Source: Caldifarciminota bacterium UBA1063 (GTDB lineage Bacteria > Hydrothermota > Hydrothermia > UBA1063). Taken from it: DNA of 39,649 nucleotides. How positions within the stretch are numbered: position 1 is the first letter of the stretch; every line of letters begins with the position of its first letter. The stretch is taken from assembly GCA_002316275.1 (NCBI GenBank), contig DCDE01000003.1, positions 1 through 39,649 on the forward strand. The letters run 5' to 3'. Shown piece after piece: positions 32,623 through 39,649 of the stretch. The translations under genes and the position numbers were made by a program. The notes beneath the pieces were generated by a model. It saw only the letters and a list, made by a program, of their open reading frames with translations. It was not told the DNA's origin and searched no databases.

Positions 32623-33775
32623 ACCGACTGGCAGACTTCATATAGGACATCTATTTGGTGTTCTTGAAAACTGGAAGAATTTGCAAGAACAATATGAATG
32701 TTTTTACGAAATTGCTGACTGGCATGTTATTACAACAAAAACCGATACCTCAGATTTATTAGAAAACATAATTGAAATGGCAATAGACTGGCTCGTAGTG
32801 GGAATAGACCCTAAGAAGTCCGTTCTCTTTGTTCAGTCATCAGTAAAAGAACATGCTGAATTACATTTACTCCTATCAATGCTCATTACCACATCGAGAC
32901 TCCTCAGGAATCCCACCCTCAAAGAATACCTTCAAAATATAGAAGCATCTCAAATTACTTCAAAGAAGAGGGCTTTTGATAGTTTCTCAGAAGCGGTAGT
33001 TTCAAAATTCACCGATATCTCTTCAGAAGTATCAACTAGAGAAAAAAATGACCATATTGCTCTTTTAAAGAGTAAATTGAAGGATATCTTTCTCGAAGAA
33101 CTAAACCACCACGGTATTGTTGATTCAGAGGAAGAACTCACTTATGGCAACCTAATTACCTATGGGCACCTGGGATACCCTGTGCTCCAGGCAGCTGATA
33201 TCTTAGTTTACCGAGCCCACGTGGTTCCAATCGGGCAGGATCAGTTGCCCCATCTTGAGATAACAAGGGAGCTGGCAAGGAAATTTAATGCCACATATGG
33301 AGAAGTATTCCCTGTCCCAGAACCCCTACTCACGGAGTTCGCAAAAATTCTCGGGACGGATGGCAGAAAAATGTCAAAATCGTACAACAACACCATTCTT
33401 ATCTCCGAGGAACCGGAGGTTTTGGAAAAAAAGATTATGACTTCTTACACTGACCCTGGAAAAATTCGAAGAAACGACCCAGGGCATCCTGAGACGTGCC
33501 CCATATTTTCCTACCACCAAATATTCAATAAAGAAAATACCGAAGAAATAGCGGTTTCTTGCAAAAGCGGCGCACTCGGCTGCGTTGAATGCAAAAGAAA
33601 CCTATTTGGGAAAGCAAATGATTTCCTCACACCACTCAGAGAAAAGAGAAAAGAATATGAGAAGATAAAGGATACCGTAGTGGATATTTTAAATGAAGGA
33701 TCTAAAAAAGCATCAGAAGAAGCTAAAAACACCATGGAAATCGTCAGAGAAAAAATGAAACTTTGGGCTTCATAA
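32594..33775 (+). CDS. trpS: Tryptophanyl-tRNA synthetase, predicted [4Fe-4S] type with insertion
   Basis: This is a class I synthetase charging tRNA-Trp. The 393-residue protein has HIGH in GRLHIGHLFG (residues 13-22) and KMSKS in GTDGRKMSKSYNN. Four Cys (C302, C323, C330, C333; C-x20-C-x6-C-x2-C) match the [4Fe-4S] ligands of Thermotoga maritima TrpRS, where the cluster sits near the anticodon-binding region. It is about 65 residues longer than that enzyme. The excess is a charged helical insertion at roughly residues 115-180, between NPTLKEY and YGHLGYPVLQAADIL. The start is ATG 32594, just after GGAGGAG. A frame open from 32456 inside the MFS gene is not used. It is coupled to ribE, 1 nt apart. 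Confidence 0.92.
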   Translation: MRKRILSGNRPTGRLHIGHLFGVLENWKNLQEQYECFYEIADWHVITTKTDTSDLLENIIEMAIDWLVVGIDPKKSVLFVQSSVKEHAELHLLLSMLITTSRLLRNPTLKEYLQNIEASQITSKKRAFDSFSEAVVSKFTDISSEVSTREKNDHIALLKSKLKDIFLEELNHHGIVDSEEELTYGNLITYGHLGYPVLQAADILVYRAHVVPIGQDQLPHLEITRELARKFNATYGEVFPVPEPLLTEFAKILGTDGRKMSKSYNNTILISEEPEVLEKKIMTSYTDPGKIRRNDPGHPETCPIFSYHQIFNKENTEEIAVSCKSGALGCVECKRNLFGKANDFLTPLREKRKEYEKIKDTVVDILNEGSKKASEEAKNTMEIVREKMKLWAS

Positions 33776-33776
33776 G

Positions 33777-34376
33777 ATGTTTACAGGCATTATTGAGGAT
33801 GTAGGAGAGATAAAAAAAGTATCTCACCTCGGGGCTGGTGTACGTATATCAGTAGAGACAAAACTCGATCTAATATTGGGGGACTCCATCGCTGTAGATG
33901 GGATGTGTCTCACAATAGAAGATCTACAAAATGGAGTTTTCACAGCATTTCTCAGCAAGGAGACCCTTTCGCGAACCAGCTTTTCTTTTAACATAAGAGA
34001 AGGATTCAAAGTAAACCTTGAAAGACCCCTAACCCCATCTTCCCCCATGGGGGGACATCTTCTGCTCGGACATATCGACTCCACGGGAGAAATATACTCC
34101 AGGGAACTAAATTTCGACGGTGGCATATTCATTTTTAAGTTAAAAGAACGTAAATACGTTAAATACCTTGTGGAAAAAGGTTCCGTTGCCATTAATGGCA
34201 TCTCATTGACCTGCTTTGACATTGGTGAAAGTACGTTTAAAGTTGCCGTAATTCCGTATACTATCCAGCATACTACTCTGAGATATAAAAAAGAGGGGAG
34301 CATTGTTAACCTGGAATTTGACATCGTTGCAAAATATATCGAAAAACTCATAAATAAACATTATGACTCACGTTGA
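33777..34376 (+). CDS. ribE: Riboflavin synthase alpha subunit
   Basis: Riboflavin synthase converts two molecules of 6,7-dimethyl-8-ribityllumazine to riboflavin. The 199-residue protein is two homologous lumazine-binding barrels. The N-terminus MFTGIIEDVGEI and DGMCLTIEDL mark the first; GHIDSTGEI and INGISLTCFDI mark the second. Length is normal. No other rib genes and no FMN riboswitch are nearby. It begins 1 nt after trpS and overlaps ispE by 14 nt. Confidence 0.95.
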   Translation: MFTGIIEDVGEIKKVSHLGAGVRISVETKLDLILGDSIAVDGMCLTIEDLQNGVFTAFLSKETLSRTSFSFNIREGFKVNLERPLTPSSPMGGHLLLGHIDSTGEIYSRELNFDGGIFIFKLKERKYVKYLVEKGSVAINGISLTCFDIGESTFKVAVIPYTIQHTTLRYKKEGSIVNLEFDIVAKYIEKLINKHYDSR

Positions 34377-35211
34377 TACCATAAAGTCCTATGCAAAAAT
34401 AAACCTTGGGCTATGGGTCACTGAAAAGAGAGAAGATAATTACCACAACATAGTAACCGTTTTACATAAAATTGGTATACACGACATAATAAGCGTTACG
34501 CCACACACGGAGTTTGAAATTGTTGCATGGGGTATGCCTTTCACAAAGGATAATATCATATTAAAGGTTAAAGAACTGGTCGAGAAAAGGTTTGGTATAA
34601 ACGTTAACTACAGAGTTGAAATAAGAAAAAATATACCTGTAGGTTCCGGTCTTGGAGGGGCCAGTTCAAATGCAGCGTATTTTCTAAAGTATTTGAACGA
34701 TAAGAGAAATTTAGGACTTTCAGTAGCAGAGCTTGTGAAGCTCGGCTCACAAATTGGAGCCGATGTACCTTTTTTCTTATTAAACGAGAATGCTGCTATT
34801 GCAACAGGAAAAGGGGATATTTTAGAACCTATAAAGTCAAATTTTAACTATCCTCTTATCGTTAGTTTTTCATCCTGTCAGGTACTTACGTCATGGGCAT
34901 ATAAAGCCTTTGACGAACTTGGTAGTTTTTCCGTATCATCTAAAGCGTATAAGAAAGTTCTAACGATTGCAGAAGCCTTAGAAAACAACGATCTCAATGG
35001 TCTTTCCATCATTGAGAACGACTTTGAGAAGGTGATACTGAAATATTACCCAGAAGTATTACAGAAAAAGGATTTACTTTACAGTATGGGTGCAAACATT
35101 GTTTCTATGTCCGGGTCCGGGAATGCCGTTTTTGGAATCTTTGAAAGAATGATACTTATTGAAAACTACGGACAAGAGTTAGTACCTTCAACGTTTCTCG
35201 AAATTGAGTAG
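34363..35211 (+). CDS. ispE: 4-diphosphocytidyl-2-C-methyl-D-erythritol kinase
   Basis: IspE is the GHMP kinase of the MEP pathway. The 282-residue protein has KSYAKINLGLWVTEKREDNYH, the ATP-binding PVGSGLGGASSNAAYFL, QIGADVPFFL and the C-terminal MSGSGNAVFGIF. All family motifs are intact. With dxs and ispH in this window, three of the pathway's genes are present but in three separate transcription units. The 3' end overlaps the convergent waaA by 24 bp. Confidence 0.95.
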   Translation: MTHVDTIKSYAKINLGLWVTEKREDNYHNIVTVLHKIGIHDIISVTPHTEFEIVAWGMPFTKDNIILKVKELVEKRFGINVNYRVEIRKNIPVGSGLGGASSNAAYFLKYLNDKRNLGLSVAELVKLGSQIGADVPFFLLNENAAIATGKGDILEPIKSNFNYPLIVSFSSCQVLTSWAYKAFDELGSFSVSSKAYKKVLTIAEALENNDLNGLSIIENDFEKVILKYYPEVLQKKDLLYSMGANIVSMSGSGNAVFGIFERMILIENYGQELVPSTFLEIE

Positions 35212-36387
35212 TATCTCCTCAAAGATCTTCTTTGAAATTCCCTGTTTCGAATTGAGCCACTCCCTCGCCCTGTTGCCTATAAGTTGAAGTGTTGACCTAT
35301 CCTTAGAAATCCTCTCAATTAGTTCAAATATATCATTAGCGGTGCGTACTCTAAGGATTCCGCCTTTATCCAGTAGCTGAGTTACATCATCTTTTATATT
35401 GTATATATACGGACCGACGATCACCGTCTTACCAAATGCCAAAGGTTCAAGGATATTGTGTCCTCCATAAGAGGCGAAAGTTCCACCCATAATAACTACA
35501 TCAACAACACCATAAAAACGCTGAAGCTCCCCAAGGGTATCAATCAAGACAATGTTCTCAAATACACCTTCGTACTTGCTCCAAAGCGTATATTCTAGCT
35601 TTCTCTTATTCAATTCTTTCGCAATCTCTGGAACTCTCTCTACGTGACGAGGAGCCAAAATTACCTGACAACCGGACAACTCCCTTATTATCCTCTCGGT
35701 TAGATTGATTATGAGATCTTCCTCTCTTTCCCTTACACTTGCAAATAGAATGACGAATTTCTCTTGCGCAATCCCAAGATCTTCCCTTGTAAGTCCGGTC
35801 TCGTAGGCACAAGCAGAATCAATTTTAATGTTGCCCACAACCTGAATAATCTCCCTTGGGGCACCGAGCCTCTCTAACCTTTGAGCATCACATTCAGATT
35901 GAGCAAAAATCTTTGTAAAACTCCTCAGCATGGTACTATAAGTGCCCTTTAAGAGTCTCGAACGTTTAAAGTTCTTTTCTGAAATTCTCGCATTAATAAG
36001 ATAGGCTGGAATTCTATTTTTCGCAACCACATAGATAAGGTTTGGCCATAACTCAGTTTCAAGATTAACAAACACGTCTGGTTTCGTGGACTCAACAATA
36101 CGTTTCAAATGGTAATAGGAATCCATCGGAAACCTGATCACAGTAGCTCCGTAAGGCCAGAGTTTGAGTGCTTTCTGAAATCCTGACTTCGTAAATACAG
36201 AAATCAACAACTTCATTCCCCTTTCTAAAAATTTATCCACAATCGGTTTAGCTGCCATCACTTCACCCAGCGACGCACAGTGAACCCACACATCCACCTT
36301 TTCCTTAGGTACTTCAGAAAGTGCGAGCGGAGAAAGCAACCTCAAAGGGACATAGGTAAGAAACCTGTACAGGCCCGAAAAGTTCAT
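35188..36387 (-). CDS. waaA: 3-deoxy-D-manno-octulosonic acid (Kdo) transferase
   Basis: WaaA adds Kdo to the lipid A precursor at the inner membrane, the first step of LPS core assembly. The 399-residue GT-B enzyme has VWVHCASLGEVMAAKP, ISVFTKSGFQKA, ETELWPNLIYV, YLINARIS, VVGNIKID and MGGTFASYGGHNILEP, all typical of the family. The N-terminal membrane anchor is shorter than in E. coli. It starts in a TAATG overlap with rpoN and is the last gene of lptA-lptB-rpoN-waaA. It is the clearest evidence for an LPS outer membrane. Confidence 0.94.
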   Translation of the reverse strand: MNFSGLYRFLTYVPLRLLSPLALSEVPKEKVDVWVHCASLGEVMAAKPIVDKFLERGMKLLISVFTKSGFQKALKLWPYGATVIRFPMDSYYHLKRIVESTKPDVFVNLETELWPNLIYVVAKNRIPAYLINARISEKNFKRSRLLKGTYSTMLRSFTKIFAQSECDAQRLERLGAPREIIQVVGNIKIDSACAYETGLTREDLGIAQEKFVILFASVREREEDLIINLTERIIRELSGCQVILAPRHVERVPEIAKELNKRKLEYTLWSKYEGVFENIVLIDTLGELQRFYGVVDVVIMGGTFASYGGHNILEPLAFGKTVIVGPYIYNIKDDVTQLLDKGGILRVRTANDIFELIERISKDRSTLQLIGNRAREWLNSKQGISKKIFEEILLNFEKR

Positions 36388-37667
36388 TAAATCCTTCTGT
36401 TTCGAGAATCCAAGATAGACAGCTTATTTCTCAACTTCGTTACCATTCTCCTCGAAATTTTGATACCTGAAGACCTAAGAATAGACGCAATTTCCTCGTC
36501 AGAGTACGGTCTTTTTTTATCTTCAGAATTTATTACCTTAACAAGTCTCTCTTCAAGCTCGTCAATCCCAATGGACATGGATGTTCCCTTCCCATAAGGT
36601 TTTTTGAAGAAAAATTTAAGTGAAAAGATCCCTCTCGGCGTGTCCGCATACTTACTTCTCAACAACCTATTAAAAGTAGAAATAGGTATTCCCAGTACCC
36701 TGCTCCCCTCACTCTGGGACATAGGCTTAAGCTTGCTGGTCTTACCGGTCAAGAAGTCTGCCTGATGTTCAAGGATCAGCTCGCCAACCTTCCTAAGGTA
36801 ATCTTTTCTCTTTTTCATAGTCTCTAATAGCTTCTCGACTCTTCTGTACTTTTCCTCGAGATACTTCAACGTTTTGTCATCAGTAACTCCTCTTTCCATT
36901 AACATCAAGTAATCCTTTGAAACTCTAATCCTCGGATAGGCTTTTTCGTTAATGTGTAACTTTAACTCTCCTTCCTCATATTTAAAAATAATCTCGGGAA
37001 TAACAAAGCGAACAAACTCTTCCTCCTCTTGAAAAAAGGGGTAGGGGATGAGTTTTTTTCGAAATTCGATATTATTCTGCAGAAAATCAAAAACTTCCGA
37101 AGGGTCAAGGTCAACTCCTCGCTCCTTCATCTGAAGAACAGTAAACTCTTTAAAGTCCGCTGAGCCACTACCGAAGGGGTCAAATTCCATTATAATTCTA
37201 CGAATTCTATCAACTTCTTCCTCCTCTACCCCGAGATTCAAAGCCAAATTGCTCAATGATACTCCAAGATATCCAAAATGGTCTAAGTTTTCGACAATAC
37301 TCTTTGCAATGTTCAATTCTCTTGTATCTTCAAAATAACTATTAACCTGAACCTCCAACTTCTCCCAGGGACTCTGGCGTGTAGTTACAAGCTCTTCTCT
37401 CCTCGTGTCATCTTCTTCACCGCTATACCACTCCTCTTTTAATTCTGCATTATCCGTAAATTGAGAAAGATCATCAAACTTACCTTTTAGCAGCATAAGG
37501 TCAGTGAACTCGTCGATATCAAGCATTGGATTCGAAACCATTTCCTCAAGGACAGTCTCCTGGAGTTCCGTCATGTCCATTGCAAATAATGAAACTTCTT
37601 GAATTACCAGAGGTAGAGGCACTAATTCATGCCTTTGACTGAGTTCGATTCTCTGCTTACGGATCAT
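36387..37667 (-). CDS. rpoN: RNA polymerase sigma-54 factor, divergent RpoN box
   Basis: Sigma-54 directs transcription from -24/-12 promoters and needs AAA+ activators. The 426-residue protein has region I (LPLVIQEVSLFAMDMTELQETVLEEMVSNPMLDI), the core-binding central part and a C-terminal DNA-binding part. The RpoN box ARRTVAKYR appears as SRRMVTKLR, with Arg/Lys positions kept and the rest changed. Region I has few of the usual Gln residues. Position directly after lptB is the classical lptA-lptB-rpoN synteny of diderm bacteria. It starts in an ATGA overlap with lptB. No sigma-54 activator or obvious -24/-12 site was found in the window. Confidence 0.9.
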   Translation of the reverse strand: MIRKQRIELSQRHELVPLPLVIQEVSLFAMDMTELQETVLEEMVSNPMLDIDEFTDLMLLKGKFDDLSQFTDNAELKEEWYSGEEDDTRREELVTTRQSPWEKLEVQVNSYFEDTRELNIAKSIVENLDHFGYLGVSLSNLALNLGVEEEEVDRIRRIIMEFDPFGSGSADFKEFTVLQMKERGVDLDPSEVFDFLQNNIEFRKKLIPYPFFQEEEEFVRFVIPEIIFKYEEGELKLHINEKAYPRIRVSKDYLMLMERGVTDDKTLKYLEEKYRRVEKLLETMKKRKDYLRKVGELILEHQADFLTGKTSKLKPMSQSEGSRVLGIPISTFNRLLRSKYADTPRGIFSLKFFFKKPYGKGTSMSIGIDELEERLVKVINSEDKKRPYSDEEIASILRSSGIKISRRMVTKLRNKLSILDSRNRRI

Positions 37668-38386
37668 AATTTAAACCTCTCACCCAGATATATCTTTCTC
37701 GCCTCTTCGTTTACAATCAATTCCTGGCTGTTGCCCTCAATTAATATTTCGCCATTATAGATAATATACGCCCTATCTGTAATTTCTAAGGTCTCCCTCA
37801 CATTATGGTCCGTCATTAAAATTCCAATGTCGATCTTTTTTAGGTTTAAGATAATATCCTGGATTTCCTGACGAGTTTTAGGGTCGACACCCGTGAAAGG
37901 TTCATCTAAGAGTAACATCTTCGGATTAAGGGCCAGAGCCCTGGCAATCTCAAGCCTCCTTCTTTCTCCTCCTGAAAGGGTATAAGCGGGTTGATCTTTA
38001 AGATGATATATCTCCATCATTTTTAAGTGATCTTCGGTGAGCCTCATAGCTTCTTCTCTTGGCAAACCACGATATTCGAGAATTGCATAAATATTATCAA
38101 AAACTGATAATTTCTGGAAAATTGAAGGCTCTTGTGGCAAATAAGAAAGCCCAAGCCTTGCCCTCTTATACATAGGTAGATGCGTTAATTCCAGGTCATC
38201 AATGAAGATCTTCCCACTATCTGGAACAATCTCTCCCATTATCATATAGAAAATAGTCGTTTTTCCTGCCCCGTTAGGTCCAAGTAGTCCAACTATCTCT
38301 CCATTTTTGACACTGATATTTACCCCCTTGACAACCTCTTTCTTCCCGAAAGATTTGTGCAAGTTTTTAGTTCTGAGGACTGCCAT
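37664..38386 (-). CDS. lptB: LPS export ABC transporter ATP-binding protein LptB
   Basis: LptB is the ATPase that powers LptFGC extraction of LPS from the inner membrane. The 240-residue protein has Walker A LLGPNGAGKTTIFYMI, Q-loop YLPQEPSIFQKLSVFDN, signature LSGGERRRLEIARALA, Walker B MLLLDEPFTGVDP and the H-loop MTDHNVRETLE. These match LptB better than general ABC ATPases. It overlaps lptA by 20 nt and rpoN by 4 nt. Confidence 0.96.
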   Translation of the reverse strand: MAVLRTKNLHKSFGKKEVVKGVNISVKNGEIVGLLGPNGAGKTTIFYMIMGEIVPDSGKIFIDDLELTHLPMYKRARLGLSYLPQEPSIFQKLSVFDNIYAILEYRGLPREEAMRLTEDHLKMMEIYHLKDQPAYTLSGGERRRLEIARALALNPKMLLLDEPFTGVDPKTRQEIQDIILNLKKIDIGILMTDHNVRETLEITDRAYIIYNGEILIEGNSQELIVNEEARKIYLGERFKL

Positions 38387-39245
38387 CTTGGACCCCTTCT
38401 TTATAATAACCCTCTATATTGAAAGCTTTGAACCATTTAAGACTATCGGTCCCCTCCGTATAGAAATACAATGTATCCCCCTCAAGAAACATCTCGTTGG
38501 AATTCTCATAGTTAAGTATGGAAGCTTTCGAAATGACAATAGAAGAATCCATTTTGTTGTCTTCAGTAAGAAACATAAAAATTGTATCACCCTTTATTAA
38601 ATTAGTGCTGTTCTTTGCATTCGCATGCCCCATAAGTATAGCAAACCTTAAATTTCTCTTGTATTCGAGTGAGTCTCCTTCCCCTTCAAAACTTTGAGAG
38701 TACACCTTTACTCCAAACCATGCAGTTAGTATGGAGTCCTTATAAATATAGCTTTGAGAGAAGAGCACAAGGGAATCATCACCTGGGTATTTTAGGAAAG
38801 CATCACCTTCAGCACTTAAGTAATTCTCCTTAATATTTAACTCCCGTCCGCCAGCCTCTATAGAATCCTTATCACTTTTCAAGAAAACTTCTCCAAAAGC
38901 CTGAACATCATTTTCATGTAGGATAACACTATCACACCTTAAGTATTCTCCAGCCCCAAAAACCTCACAACCTCCGTACCCCTTAAAAATTTTCTCATTC
39001 TCATAAAGTCGCGCTGATCTGCATTTTAGATTCCTCGTGCCCTGTACCCCCGAGACGGGGCCACTAAGCTCCATAAAACCCTCCTGCTGGTAATACAGAG
39101 CAGCAGGTGAATTAATGAGTATATTAGTGTCCGTGATAACAACACCCCCAGAAAAATTTATAATCTCCCGTTCTCCTTCCCTAAGGATCCGCATCTCCCC
39201 ACTCTCAACCCTATATCCAACAACAAGAATTAGAAAAAACCGCAT
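38367..39245 (-). CDS. lptA: LptA/OstA-like periplasmic LPS-transport protein
   Basis: The 292-residue protein has a short hydrophobic N-terminus (signal or anchor) and a repeated beta pattern typical of OstA/beta-jellyroll bridges. Segments such as NFSGGVVITDTNILINSP, KCRSARLYENEKIFKG and FEGEGDSLEYKRN carry the LptA-like strand pattern ending in -D/A-x-A/L-x-Y. It is longer than E. coli LptA (185), so it may combine LptA- and LptC-like units. Gene order with lptB supports the role. There is no ribosome site; a TAAAAT box ends 6 nt before the ATG. Confidence 0.75.
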   Translation of the reverse strand: MRFFLILVVGYRVESGEMRILREGEREIINFSGGVVITDTNILINSPAALYYQQEGFMELSGPVSGVQGTRNLKCRSARLYENEKIFKGYGGCEVFGAGEYLRCDSVILHENDVQAFGEVFLKSDKDSIEAGGRELNIKENYLSAEGDAFLKYPGDDSLVLFSQSYIYKDSILTAWFGVKVYSQSFEGEGDSLEYKRNLRFAILMGHANAKNSTNLIKGDTIFMFLTEDNKMDSSIVISKASILNYENSNEMFLEGDTLYFYTEGTDSLKWFKAFNIEGYYKEGVQDGSPQN

Positions 39246-39251
39246 ACTATA

Positions 39252-39279
39252 ATTTTATTGTATAAGGCCTAAAGTTCAA
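39252..39279 (-). promoter_or_regulatory. lptA operon promoter, predicted leaderless
   Basis: Minus-strand TTGAAC (39274-39279), 16 nt, TAAAAT (39252-39257), then 6 nt to the ATG. This is the same arrangement as for cmk and the glycosyltransferase. Confidence 0.5.
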
Positions 39280-39615
39280 AGAATGATAAAAAAACTCTGC
39301 TGACGGGAAAATGAGTAGAAATAGAAAGACCTTTGTATAGATTCTAAACCAATAGAATCATTCATGATACTATTGTATTTTGCATTGCACATTTATATGC
39401 TGTACTGGTTTAACTAAAAAATCACCCTTTCGACCCAAAATAGATTTACGCTTAGTTGGGATTTTGAAGATTGTGTTAGTCTGAAAATTTCTTCCTTTGA
39501 GTTATTAGTAATATTACATGGATTTCAAGAGGTATCTCTGATAAAATAGAACCTTTTAATGCACTTTCTAAAAACCCTTACAAATAATCGAAAATCTTAT
39601 AAATAACAGTTTTGG
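39280..39615. other. AT-rich intergenic region, no gene recognised
   Basis: No frame with a start, ribosome site and convincing protein was seen on either strand. A stretch around 39425-39490 reads as a short protein-like frame ending in a stop, but it is too brief to call. Confidence 0.5.
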
Positions 39616-39649
39616 GGTCGGGGAAAGGCAAATATACCTTTCCCCGACC
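39616..39649. terminator. Perfect 13-bp hairpin at the right edge
   Basis: GGTCGGGGAAAGG (39616-39628) and CCTTTCCCCGACC (39637-39649) are exact reverse complements with an 8-nt loop. The sequence ends at the last paired base. It could be a terminator for a gene to the right or a repeated palindrome that broke the assembly. Read on the minus strand, no T-run follows it. Confidence 0.5.

Noticed and set aside
1..39649. CRISPR arrays, tRNA or rRNA genes
   Set aside because: No regularly spaced repeats and no cloverleaf or rRNA sequence recognised in any spacer by eye.

Overview
This window looks like one contig from a bacterium with an outer membrane and fairly low GC. It opens inside priA and closes exactly at the end of a perfect hairpin. 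Kdo transferase (waaA), an lptA-lptB pair and a TonB-dependent receptor show that the cell is diderm with a Kdo-containing LPS. Two secreted proteins carry Por/T9SS-like C-terminal tails. A predicted [4Fe-4S] tryptophanyl-tRNA synthetase, DUF2089 and DUF4097 proteins, and a diverged McsA/McsB pair suggest a deep-branching, possibly anaerobic or thermophilic lineage such as candidate phylum WOR-3/Hydrothermota. That placement is inference, not proof.

Layout. 1-1554: 3' part of priA. 1557-3916 (minus): two secreted proteins, a phospholipase-D-like one and a GATase-like one. 3982-9053 (minus): housekeeping operon cmk-plsC-ispH-rpsA-mtaB from what looks like a leaderless promoter. 9177-9656: guanine deaminase. 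9709-9897: foreign-looking coding relic. 9878-13228: cobalamin-riboswitch operon with a BtuB-like receptor, a BtuG-like beta-propeller lipoprotein and a Cys-rich PF04071-like protein. 13496-16908: glycosyltransferase, DUF996 membrane protein, macrodomain hydrolase (minus) and a lipoprotein with a glucuronyl C5-epimerase-like domain. 17046-19127 (minus): rnr. 19166-24748: trxB-dxs-mcsA-mcsB(degenerate)-hutI. 24729-28555 (minus): acidic coiled-coil protein, valS, class II glutamine amidotransferase. 28831-29180: decayed, possibly GGDEF-like gene. 29285-31321: five-gene envelope-stress-like operon. 31396-35211: MFS transporter, trpS, ribE, ispE. 35188-39245 (minus): lptA-lptB-rpoN-waaA.

How it works together. 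dxs, ispH and ispE show the MEP isoprenoid route. The B12 locus reads as a B12-repressed capture and uptake system. The most novel-looking locus is 29285-31321. There a roughly 25-residue helical hairpin recurs in four of five proteins (a solenoid protein, a small soluble protein, a membrane protein and a zinc-ribbon/HTH regulator), as if it were a shared docking module. Second is an McsB arginine-kinase homologue that has lost its visible catalytic and allosteric residues.

Regulation. Seven transcription units have a -10 box only 6-8 nt before the start codon, which predicts leaderless mRNAs. Others pair near-consensus promoters with good ribosome sites. Three of five convergent gene pairs overlap at their 3' ends, a fourth is 2 bp apart, and no clear intrinsic terminator was seen. 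No rRNA, tRNA, CRISPR array or intact insertion sequence was recognised.
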